From: Sinotaia quadrata
Lineage: Eukaryota > Mollusca > Gastropoda > Architaenioglossa > Viviparidae
DNA: 64,000 bases
Assembly: GCA_028829895.1 (NCBI GenBank)
Contig: CM054184.1
Span: forward strand, 27,477,701-27,541,700
Reading direction: 5' to 3'
Every line of letters starts with the position of its first letter. Within the stretch, counting starts at the first letter, position 1. The position numbers and the translations under genes were made by a program. This document shows, in pieces, positions 35,868 to 47,500 of this stretch. Below the pieces are notes generated by a model. That model searched no databases, had not been told where the DNA came from, and saw only the letters and a list, made by a program, of their open reading frames with translations.

Positions 35868-36300
35868 CTAAAGTAATGACGTAAAAGAAGGCCCGAATAT
35901 TCAATTGCTGAAGTAATGACGTAAAGAAGGCCCGAATAAACAATCACTAAAGTAATGACGTAAAAAGAAGGCCCGAATAATCAATCACTAAAGTAATGAC
36001 GTAAAAGAAGGTCCGAATAATCAATTGCTGAAGTAATGACGTAAAAGAAGGCCCGAATAATCAATCACTAAAGTAATGACGTAAAAGAAGGTCCGAATAA
36101 TCAATTGCTGAAGTAATGACGTAAAAGAAGGCCCGAATAATCAATCACTAAAGTAATGACGTAAAAGAAGGCCCGAATAATCAATCACTAAAGTAATGAC
36201 GTAAAAGAAGGCCCGAATAATCAATCACTAAAGTAATGACGTAAAAGAAGGCCCGAATAATCAATCGCTAAAGTAATGACATTCAGGAAGACCAAATTAA
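35868..36300 (-). repeat. ~39-bp array with acceptor-like and TGACGTAA motifs
   Basis: About eleven units. On the plus strand each has AAGTAATGACGTAAAAGAAG, giving about ten TGACGTAA (CREB/ATF-C/EBP-like) sites. In gene sense each has CTTCTTTTACGTCATTACTT then TAG, a pyrimidine tract plus AG. The last unit is the acceptor of the candidate exon 35809-35867. Confidence 0.88.
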
Positions 36301-36444
36301 TCAATCACACAAGTTTTCAGTGCATGCAAAGAAAAAAGCCTTTAAAATGACCAACGCAATGGCTGTCTACTTGCGACTGTTACTCCCAAGTTGACTGAAC
36401 GACACAAGACCAAGGCCAATGATCACCACTCCGTGTACTATACT

Positions 36445-36777
36445 TTCAGATAGCCCTTGTAGCGTTATGATGAAAATAAAGTAACAACACTTTACCTTCA
36501 GATAGCCCTTGTAGCGTTATGATGAAAATAAAGTAACAACACTTTACATTCTGATAGTCCTTGTAGCGTTATGATGAAAATAAAGTAACAACACTTTACC
36601 TTCAGATAGCCCTTGTAGCGTTATGATGAAAATAAAGTAATAACACTTTACATTCTGATAGTCCTTGTAGAGTTATGATGAAAATAAAGTAACAACACTT
36701 TACTTTCAGATAGCCCTTGTTGTAGCGTTATGATGAAAATAAAGTCAAATAAGAAAATTATGGTAATAACACTTTAC
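36445..36777 (-). repeat. 52-bp array sharing the donor of the gene A first exon
   Basis: About six units in gene sense contain ATCTGAAG|GTAAAGTGTT, resembling the adjoining first-exon donor ATCAGACAG|GTAAAGTGTT. Confidence 0.75.
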
Positions 36778-36820
36778 CTGTCTGATCAATTGTCACTCCT
36801 ACAAGACGTCGCCATATTGA
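36778..36820 (-). promoter_or_regulatory. Candidate gene A first exon with ATGGCGACG motif
   Basis: The minus strand reads TCAATATGGCGACGTCTTG and reaches donor ATCAGACAG|GTAAAG at 36778/36777. The ATG opens a nine-codon upstream reading frame (MATSCRSDN, stop). The motif and layout match candidate first exons at 13.04 kb (gene 1) and 52.24 kb (gene B). The motif also contains a GACGTC CRE core. Confidence 0.42.
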
Positions 36821-37192
36821 AGGGTTTTCCACTTTGCTAATTATAGTCACTGGTTGATAGGGTTCACTTTTCTAAATTTACCCCGGTTGGCGGCAGAGCT
36901 CTGAGCACACATACAAACACACATATGCATATTACAACAAACTAATAGAGTTTGATTTTGAAGCCTGTGAGAAAATTGTCAGTTTCTTTCAATTGTTCAC
37001 AGATCTATACTATGTACAGCTGCAGTTCTTTGTAGGTCTGTGTCGAGAGTTAGGTCAAGATTAGCCCGCCAGTCAGGTAGCTAGCGGAGAGTGGGTGGGT
37101 GGTGTACACATCAGGTTGGCAGGTGAGACCAATGTGTGTTAATGACTGCTTTTGATAGTAAAAAAGTAGGACACTAGCTTCTTGCTGTATGA

Positions 37193-37389
37193 CAGGGCTA
37201 TTCAACTATATTTACTCAGGGGCCAAAATGTTGAAAATGGGGATCGTCATGGGCCAGAGGTCCAAGTCCCAGCTTGGAAATATCATTAATACAATACAGG
37301 GTATAAATGTTTTAGCAATGATCCACGGGCCACTTCCTAGGCCTCTGCGGGCCACATTCGGCCCGCGGACCCCCAGTTGAATAGTCCTG
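37193..37389. mobile_element. hAT-type MITE, 197 bp
   Basis: The terminal inverted repeats are CAGGGCTATTCAACTA and CAGGACTATTCAACTG (2 mismatches). They are flanked by imperfect 8-bp duplications, CTGTATGA and TTGTATGG. The inside has no coding capacity and a GC-rich stem near 37352-37374 (cggccc/gggccg arms). It sits about 370 bp upstream of the candidate gene A first exon. Confidence 0.75.
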
Positions 37390-37399
37390 TTGTATGGTC

Positions 37400-38290
37400 T
37401 GGTTCACCAGCATGTGTTCATTTTAAGAGCTAAGAATATTTTACCTGACTACTTACCTAATACATTCGTACTGAGAATATTTTACCTGACTGTACTTACC
37501 TAATACATTATACTGAGAATATTTTACCTGACTGTACTTACCCAATACATTATACTGAGAATATTTTACCTGACTGTACTTACCCAATACATTCGTACTG
37601 AGAATATTTTACCCGACTGTACTTAACTCTAATGCATTCGTACTTAAGAGAGATGTTAAAAAATGTCTGTTTTCCAACATACAAATATTTTAACTCTGAT
37701 GAAAATTTTATTTTGTTGTATCTCAACTTTGGCTTTAAAAAAAAAATTAAGCAACATTGATGTTTTTTATATTCCTGAATAACTTTATGTACAACTCAAA
37801 ATTCGGTAATAACTTTTAGCGACCTATCCCCTTCTTATAGCCTGTTTTAATGTTTAAATTAAATTTTTAATCAAGTCTGCCTGAGCTCATATAATGTCTA
37901 TCTTATATCATGTCTACCTGAGCTTATGTCGTATCTACCTGAGCTTATATCGTACCTAACCGAACTTATATCATTTGTACCTGAGCTTATTTTATTGTAT
38001 TATCTGATTTTATATCATGTCTACCTGAGTTTATATGATATCTACCTGAGCTTATATCATGTCTACCTGAGTTTATATCGTATCTGCTTGAGCTTATATC
38101 ATGCCTACCTGAGCTTATATAGTACCTATCTAAGCTTATATCGTATTACCTGATTTCATATCATATATCATGTCTACCTGAGAGTATACGTATCTACCTG
38201 AGCTTATATCATGGCTATCTGAGCTTATATCAGGTCTAACAGCTCATGTCTACCTGAGCTTATATCATATCTACCTGAGTTTATATCCTC
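37400..38290. repeat. Minisatellites upstream of gene A
   Basis: About 37400-37640: ~50-bp units around TGAGAATATTTTACCTGACT. About 37885-38290: ~23-bp units around TATATCATGTCTACCTGAGC (some 15 copies). Confidence 0.85.
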
Positions 38291-39660
38291 ATTTATCCAG
38301 ACTGTCCCGTCGTGAGATAACCTACATAGTTGACTGAAGTAAAATTACAAACAAACAAACAAAAGAAAACAAACACAACTGTAACATTTGTTTAGTAGGC
38401 CCTATTATTTTCTCAGACTAAGTGTATATCTATTGTGATCACTGATTCATCACAACCATTGGTCTCTGTGTGCCATTTTGTTACATATTAAAGGCACATT
38501 CTTCAAGTAGTAACAGTTTAAAAAAATATCTATCATTAAAATTAAATATGTGAGCCAAAAATAGGAAACTTTTGATCATCTAGCCAGAGCAGCTTCAGGT
38601 CTTTTTGACATGTGTGACGATCTTAATTTCAACGGCTCCTAGCTTGACACTGTTACTTATTCGGAAAAAGAAAAACTTAGAGCTAGTAAAAGTCGGTAGT
38701 AAATAACTCACACTGTAATACTGTTATTGGAAAAGGGAAAACAGAACTAAAACTAGCATAAGTCGTTACTTTATAACTCTCACTACACTGTAATACAGTT
38801 ATTAGAAACAACTAAACAGCACTAGTCTTACAATACTCCTGATCTCACAGCAACTAAACAGCACTAGTCTCAATAATAAACAAGCTCGCAGTGTATCAAA
38901 GACTTTATTCTCTACTAGGTATAGTCACAAATTTCTCTACTTTTATACAGTAATTATTTAATATTAAAAAATAAACAATAATTAAATAGCAAATTCCAAA
39001 TTTCACAATAGTGAAATAGCTATCTTCATTTCAGAACATTACCATAGATATACTGCATGCATGTGTAGTAATAATGTGTACTTTGATTCATGAATAGGTT
39101 ACCAAAGATATACTGCAATCATGTGTAGTAATTAATCAAAGTACATGTATAGGTTACCAAAGATACCAAGGTCTGACATATCATTTTCATAGTTATTAAT
39201 ATGTGTTGCATAAAATGTGTTGTTGTCCACTAGTGTGAATTATTATTCAGTTAGCTGTACAGTTGACCATATCGAACCGTTTGCACCACAAGGAGCGCCA
39301 AGAGGATTATGTTAAGCCGTTTAGCAAATGTTAGTCTTGACCAGAGAAGTATAGAAGAAGGAGGGATGGGTGAAGTCGACCATAGCCATATATGGGCATT
39401 TGAGTTCTGCCTATGACGTAGGCAAAATTGGGAATGAAACACAAGGGGCAAAAATTACCATCAAGATATATCATTCGGGCTCCAACAAACCACAGGAGAG
39501 GTTCCATTGTGAATGCAAGAATACAGAAGGGCCTAGAGCAATTCAGGAAATGGTCAGTATATTTATGTTCACTTTACAAGGATAGAAATGTTTTATCAAC
39601 TCAAATGTTAGAGATTTTGTTATTTCTCGGTGATGTTTATTTGTATGCATAAACAATAAT
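38290..39660. other. Spacer between genes A and B, no gene supported
   Basis: Contains short duplications near 38.64-38.89 kb and 39.05-39.17 kb. At 39251-39600 both strands have 66-74-codon frames. I do not recognise them, and they could be a worn interspersed repeat. Confidence 0.4.
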
Positions 39661-39674
39661 GTATATTTCTTTTT

Positions 39675-40110
39675 GGAGTGAATTGTGTGGCATTAGAGAT
39701 GTTTTATTGCAAATGTAGGATGATAAAGTGTTGTGTATTGTGTGGCATTAAAGATGTTTTATTGCAAATGTAGGATGATAAAGTGTTGTGTATTGTGTGG
39801 CATTAAAGATGTTTTATTGCAAATGTAGGATGATAAAGTGTTGTGTATTGTGTGGCATTAAAGATGTTTTATTGCAAATGTAGGATGATAAAGTGTTGTG
39901 CATTGTGTGGCATTAAAGATGTTTTATGCAAATGTAGGATGATAAAGTGTTGTGCATTGTGTGGCATTAAAGATGTTTTATTGCAAATATAGGATGATAA
40001 AGTGTTGTGCATTGTGTGGCATTAAAGATGTTGTATTGCAAATATAGGATGATAAAGTGTTGTGCATTGTGTGGCATTAAAGATGTTGTATTGCAAATGT
40101 AGGATGATGA
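39675..40110. repeat. ~57-bp minisatellite, 8 copies
   Basis: Near-identical units around TGTGTGGCATTAAAGATGTT and AATGTAGGATGATAAAGTG. Two 60-63-bp copies of CAAAGAGCCCACGTCTGTGG also lie at about 40595-40690. Confidence 0.9.
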
Positions 40111-41173
40111 AGTCTTGTAGGGCACTATTTTTCTTGAACACTGTAAATTTTATTGCTGATCTAAATTATAAGTAATGTATTTTGTTCACATGTAAACAAA
40201 TGGTAAAGTGAACCCATTTGGATGATAAGCTGTTTTAACATTTGAACTCTTGAAGTGGTTACTGTCTTGTATTATAAATGATTTAAAACGATGGAAATTT
40301 GGGGGGGGGGGTAATTGTAAGTTAGCGTGTTTGCTGATGTTTATTGATTTGGAGTAGTGTTACTGTAAGAAGCGTGTTAAAAGTGACGAGGAAGTAGATT
40401 CAGGAAATAATGAAAAAAGAGGAAGGCAAAAAGGGAGGGAGAGAGAAAAAATACTTTAGTCATTTATTTACTTTCTAATCAGTAAGATCAAACTGCACTA
40501 TTCAGCAGGTGAAAACAAAACAAAAACAGTATTAAATAAAGTAAACGCCACACAGGTCTCTTCTTACATTCTCTGATACACATTATTACATGATATCAAC
40601 AAAGAGCCCACGTCTGTGGGCATCTTGTAACAGTCAAACATGATACCAACAAAGAGCCCATGTCTGTGGGCATCTTGTAACAGTCGAACATGATACTAAC
40701 AATGTACATCAGTAAGATCAGAAAGAAAGAAAAATTACTTTCTAATTAAAAAGAACACTTTGGCAACTATGCCTGGGATACACCCCCACCCCCGACAGTA
40801 CTGGCATGAATGTCTGAGTAGGCTAAGTAAACTGATAATTGCACACCCACTACACAAAAGACTATAATGATAAATTATCCTTAGACAAAGGAAGGGAACC
40901 CGATTACACAAAGCATGAAGAGTGCCATTTACTATGAACTATTAGAAGTGAGATTTTCACCACTCAACCCTCTACAATCAGTCTTAGAAACAAAATATAT
41001 TATTAGATTTCTAATTTTAATATATGCAGCAAATTACATGTACTTCTACAGATTTTACTTTTCCAGCAAATCTGTTTTCCAGCAAATCAATTTGTCTCCC
41101 TTTTCTTGAAAAATGAACATGACATTTTTCAAGAAACCAATACCTGTGTTCAATAATTATTTTGAGAATTTGT

Positions 41174-41518
41174 TTATTTGGATCTAATGAGTGAAAGCAA
41201 TTTTTCATGATTTCCTGGGAAGTATCTATGAAGTGGCAATCTGGAACTTGTGTTCAGTTCAAATTTGTTGCATTTAATTAACTGAAGGAAATCAGGACAA
41301 TGGTGTACTTTTGTTTTCAGTTTAGTTAACAGTACTGGAATTAAACGTGTTTTTCTTGACTTTGACTGGTATCGAATTTTGATGTATTCCTCCTTCATAT
41401 TCTCATGCAGCTGACGTATTATCTTCTGGTGGAGAGTTGCTGAAGGTCGTGCTCCATTTCTATGCTCTTCTGCATACTCACTGTAGCCTGGGGAAATAGC
41501 AACAACAATTTTCCTGGC
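41174..41518 (-). CDS. Gene B exon 5, second half of SEFIR domain and stop
   Basis: 345 nt, acceptor TTTTTTCAG|GCC, TAA stop at 41174-41176. It encodes ARKIVVAISPGYSEYAEE, the Act1-like helix, RLIPVLLTKLK and a C-terminal tail ending SLIRSK. An AATAAA (41173-41178) overlaps the stop codon and is too close to be the only polyadenylation signal. The real signal was not determined. Confidence 0.85.
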   Translation of the reverse strand, partial: ARKIVVAISPGYSEYAEEHRNGARPSATLHQKIIRQLHENMKEEYIKIRYQSKSRKTRLIPVLLTKLKTKVHHCPDFLQLIKCNKFELNTSSRLPLHRYFPGNHEKLLSLIRSK

Positions 41519-44500
41519 CTGAAAAAAGAGCATGACAGAAGGCATTTTTAAGTCATTAGGACATTTTAAGTCGTTAGGACATTTTAAATCATTAGGACAT
41601 TTTAAGTCATTAGGACACCTAAAATAGTCAGTTACATTTTTTATTAACTGATTTTTCATAGAAGAAAGCAACACAAAAACAAAATAAGGCTTGGTTGATC
41701 TTTGTGAATTTCTTTTAAAATGGATTGCTATTCACTTTATAATTTCATCAATTTGCAACAGTGGCGAATATATACAAAATCAATAAATACAAATTGTATT
41801 GGACATTTATTCAAGGTAATTTGTTATGTAGAACAGCAAAATAAAAATTCTTGTTTAAATGCCTGATTTAGAAACATACCTTGAAATAGCATTCTTGAAT
41901 GAAAGGCTCAAACTCTTGATATGCTTTCCACTGTTGGGAGAGAGGCATTTGGTCTGATGGGAACACTGCTACACATGTAATATCCTTCTGGTGCAAAAAG
42001 TCACACAGAGAATGTATTTCACCTGACAGGCCCTCAGGATCTTTCTCATCACCCCCCACAATCAGGACATGTGGTGGAAGATTGTCTGAAAACAAAGAAG
42101 TTAAAACATAAACACAGGTTGTAATGGCTCAAGGAATTTTAAAAAATTCACTTCAATTACAAAGTAATTGTGATGCAATTCTAAACACACCTTTAGGATT
42201 ATTTTGTACACTGAAACATATCCTCAAGTCAAGAATATTGTTACTGCATAAAAGTTTGGCCTTTTTGTCATTACCCTCAAAAACTCTCAAGTGAATCACC
42301 TTTAAACTATCTGGACTACTAATTAGGGTGTGACAAAACCCTCATGGGAACATCTAGCATCTGTTCTTGTGAAAAAAACAAATTGTATACAAGCCCTATT
42401 GAATGAAATCATGAAGGAGTATAGACGAGTTTGTTTGTTAAATCTGGGCTTAACACATGATAACAGAGAACGGGCATATAATCAATATACAGATGTTTCA
42501 TGCAGTATACTTTTGTTTATTCAATAAATATTACCTGTGTACTAATGTTTAAAAGACTGTATAAATATCTATACAAGTACAATCAATATATATAAATATA
42601 GATTCTTAAAACTCAACAGACTATACAGCCAGTGTAATCAGGATTTTAATCTTTAAAAGTCTGTATATTTATACAACAATGTAATAAGATTACTACCACA
42701 GCCAAAGTAACTATCACAAGGTTACTACCATAGCCAAAGTAACTATCACAAGGTTAGTACCATAGCCAAAGTAACTATCACAAGATTACTACCACAGCCA
42801 AAGTAACTATCACAAAGTTATTAGCATAGCTAAAGAAACTATTACAAGGTTACTACTATAGCCAAAGTAACTATCACAAGGTTACTACCATAGCCAAAGT
42901 AACTATCACAAGGTTACTACCATAGCCAAAGTAACTATCACAAGGTTACTATTATAGTAAAAGTAATTATCATAAAGTTATTAGCATAGCTAAAGAAACT
43001 AATACAAGTTTACTACTATAGGCTAGCCAAAGTATCACTTGGTTACTGCCATAGCCAAAATAAATATCACAAGGTTATTACTATAGTCAAAGTAACTATC
43101 ACAAAGTTATTACCCTAGCCAAAGAGACTTATCACAAGGTTTCCACCATAGGCATATAACTATCAGATAGTATCTGCTATAGGTAAAGTAACTATCATAA
43201 GGTTACTACCATAGCCAAAGTATCTATCACAAGGATATTAACATATCCATAATTATTACAAGATTTGTACTATGGTCACTGTAACATGCACAAGATTATG
43301 ATCATAGTCAGTGTAACTACTGCAAGATTATTATCTTCGCCAGTGTAACCAACAAAAGATATTACCATAGCCAAAGTAACAATTATAGAATTATTATTCT
43401 CTATAACCAGAATAACATTATTCTACAACCAATATAACTAGCACAAGATTATTACCACAGCTTAAGTAACCAACACATACTTATAACCATAACCACTGAA
43501 ACTTGTATAAGATAGTACAAGAGCCTCTTATAACCAGCACAAAATATTACCAGAACTACTGTAACCAGCACAAGATATTACAGCTACTGTAACAAGCAAC
43601 ATTATTACCAGAGCCATTGTAACCAGCACAAGATATCACTACAGCCACTGTAAAAGCAACATTATTAACAGAGCCATTGTAACCAGCACAAGAACTACTG
43701 TAACCAGCACAAGATATTACTACAGCCAGTATAACAAGCAATATTACTACCAGAACGACTGTAGCAGCACAAGATATTATCAGTGCCAGTATTTAACCAG
43801 TTCAAGATATTACCAGAGCCAATGCAACCAGCAATATTGCTACCCAAGCATGGTCTTAGGAAATCTGAAACTCCCCCACCCATTTTTATTCAACTAAAGT
43901 GAATAAATCTATCGATGTTTGTTTATGATGAAGAGAATGTTACAATCATAAATTACAACACGCAAACAAAAAGTCAAATAATTTCCAAGATGCAATCATC
44001 AGAGACTTTGGGATTCAAGGATTTTACTATTCTTGAATTTGAGGATCTGAGTAGTTATTAGTACTGAGATCAAGAGCAATTTCAAAGACTGCACTGGGAT
44101 AGGGGCTGCACACACCTATTTGTAATTTTAATTCTGATAGATATTACTATTTCTCTTGTTGTAATTTTAATTCTGATAGATATTACTATTTCTCTTGTTG
44201 TAATTTTAATTCTGATAGATATTACTATTTCTCTTGTTGTAATTTTAATTCTGATAGATATTACTATTTCTCTTGTCGTAATTTTAATTCTGATAGATAT
44301 TACTATTTCTCTTGTTGTAATTTTAATTCTGATAGATATTACTATTCCCTCTTGTAGTAATTTTAATTCTGATAGATATTACTATCCCTCTTGTTGTAAT
44401 TCACACTTTATTAGATTTAGTCTAACAGATTTATGCAAAGTGTACTTATATCAGATGTCAGCGATGCAAAATCTGACATTGCCTTATAAATCTAAGGAAT

Positions 44501-47500
44501 TTTAATCCATTAATGTCTTTGATTTTGTTCTGCAAGTTAAAATGAGTGTGTCCTAGATATCTTCAGGGTACGACTATAACCCTTTAGAAGTTCAAAATCC
44601 CTCAAAGTCCCTGCAATCTGATCTGAGTCAATGTACATTTCTAAAGACCCAAAAGTACACTCATACTGATAGAGTTAATGAAGAACTTACTCATTTCTTG
44701 TCTCATAAAACTTCTGGTAATATCCATATCCTTCTGTCTGCCCACCAAATGCACACCCAGCCATCCGCCTGCATGCATATATGCATACAAACATAATTAG
44801 AAGTAAAGATTGTATTTAGTTTGAAGTTTTGTAGAAATAAAACTGTTGAACATTACATATATGCATACAAACATAATTAGAAGTAAAGATTATATTTAGT
44901 TTGAAGTTTTGTAGAAATAAAACTGTTGAATATTACAAATATTTCAGAATTAAAGTGAGAGTTTTTAGATTAAGATTTTGCAAGAAAATGTCTTGTGGCA
45001 TTTCATGAATCTATAACCATTGCTGAACTTACTTTCACTAAAATATTTTCCTCTCTTTTCATGTCTATTGTACTGGCATGAATCTATAACCAATGCTGAA
45101 CTTACTTTCACTAAAATGTTTTAATCTCTTTTCCTGTCTATTGTACTGGCAAGGTTTGGGTTGCGGTGAACTGTAACCATGCCCAGTTTGCTGGCAACAG
45201 ATTGTGTTGTCACTGGCTGGCAAGTATTCTTGGCAGTAGTGTTTTCCTGATGCAGGCAATCTCACTGGCTCCTGACTATAGATTTGAGTGGAGGTCTCTG
45301 GAAGAGTAATGACACTGTCACCATCACGCAGAAGTTCTGGCAAAGCAGTAAGGTTTCCTACTGAGTTCTGGTAATTGGGTGGATCAGGACACTTTGAAAC
45401 TGAGTTAGGATTGCTAGTTACCATATTCTGGCCATTGTTTAGATCTTGAGGAATATTAATATTGTACATTTCTAAGCTTGAATCACTATCCATGATATTC
45501 TGGCCATTGTTTTGAGCTTGAGGAATGGCAGTGCTATATATTGTTGAGTCTGAAATATTATCCATTATACTTTGACGACTATTTGGAACCTGAGGAGTGG
45601 CGATATTTTTTGTTGCTAAGTTGCTACTCATTCTATCCTGATCCTTGTCCCTCAGATAGTTACTTTCTATTGCTGGAAAAAAAATAGAAGAAAAGAATAC
45701 ATATTGCTGAAGAAAAGAACACATATTGCTGAAGAAAAGAACACATATTGCTGAAGAACACATGTTGCTGAAGAAAAGAACACTTATTGCTGAAGAAAAG
45801 AACACATATTGCTGAAGAAAAGAATACATATTGCTGAAGAAAAGAACACATATTGCTGAAGAAAAGAACACATATTGCTGAAGAAATGAACACATATTGC
45901 TGAAGAAAAGAATACATATTGCTGAAGAAAAGAACACATATTGCTGAAGAAAAGAACACATATTGCTGAAGAAAAGAACACATATTGCTGAAGAAAAGAA
46001 TACATTTTGCTGAAGAAAAGAACACATATTGCTGAAGAAAAGAATACATATTCCTAAAGAAAAGAATACATATTCCTAATTTGAAGAAAGAATGCATATT
46101 GATAAAAAAAGAAGAAAAGAATACATATTACTGAAAAAATAGAAGAAAAGAATACATATTGCTGAAAAAATACAATTAAATAATGGTAACAGCTATACAT
46201 CCACATCACTAAAATAATGATACACAACTTTTCACACAGAACTGCAATGCATGACTTCATATATTTAGCACTGAAATAGTATTGCATGGCTTCACATATA
46301 CAGCAACGAAGCAGCATACATCACTTTACACTCACAGCACTAAAATAGCAAAAAATAAATTTACACCCATAGCGAAACTCGGACACAATCATTGCAATGT
46401 AAAGTGAATCCACTACCATAGCAATGGAACTCTGACACAATCATTGCAATGAAAACTGAATCCACAGCAAGAGCAATGAAACACTGACATAATCATTGCA
46501 ATGAAAGCAAAATCCACAACCATAACAATGAAACCCTGACACAATTATTGCAATGAAATTGAATTCACAACCATAGCAATGAAAGTGAATGTACAAAACA
46601 TAGTACTGAAACCCTGACACTATCACTGCAATGAAACTCTGACACAATCTTTGCAATGAAACCCTGACACAATCATTGCAATGAAACCCTGACACAATCT
46701 TTGCAATGAAACCCTGACACAAATCATTGCAATGAAACCCTGACACTATCATTGCAATGAAACCCTGATACTATCATTGCAATGAAAATTGACTGCACAA
46801 CAGTTGTGGTGAGGTACTAATAATGATTGTTGTATAAAAACATTCAATACAAATCTAGAATTATTTTGCTGAAAATCAAATGTGTTTACCTGGCAGGTAT
46901 TTATCAAGGATTTTAGTTCCTCGCAATTCCATTTTCTTGAATGTTTCATATACTGTGAAAACAGTGAAACTGTCGTCATGTTTATGCATCAGCCATTGCA
47001 TGACATTATAAAAGGAGCTTGTAGAACCTTGACATTTCTGAGAATCCAGGTACTAAATAAAACAAATAATATCATCATATAGATAAATAGCTATTTTAAA
47101 ATAACATTTTTTGGTAAATGTAGTTAAACAGTAAACTTCATCTTAAATATTCACAAGATATTTAGAAAATAAAACATGCATATCAATAATGTGCATAATT
47201 TATATATGTGTGTGTTTGTGTATAGCCTGCATAAGACTTATACTAAAAATAAACATTTTTAAGTTGCAAACCTTAACAATTATTGTATCAAAATCAACTT
47301 CCTTGTAGCTTCGTTTTGTTATTACATAAAAGCAACAACTAAGTAAACAGTTTGCATAGTAGCATGTCATAATCATTTGCTGGTATGACCTTATACATAA
47401 TAGCAATCTTTACAACTTAACAAAACAAATTACTAGCTTAATTTTAAAATAGTGCCAAGTATCATCAATTAAATAACATATGAATAATTATTTAATGAAT

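Noticed and set aside
39251..39600. Possible gene or retroelement with 66-74-codon frames on both strands
   Set aside because: No recognisable motif and no splice sites consistent with either neighbour.
44690..44760. Extra small gene B exon between linker and SEFIR (donor GAAATGA|GTAAGT)
   Set aside because: Phases already join exon 3 to exon 4 directly, gene A has no counterpart, and the peptide is not conserved.
45065..46097. Long minus-strand frames rich in CSFLQQYVFFSS repeats
   Set aside because: They are translations of the 22-bp acceptor-like array. Only the part from 45672 down is the real linker exon.
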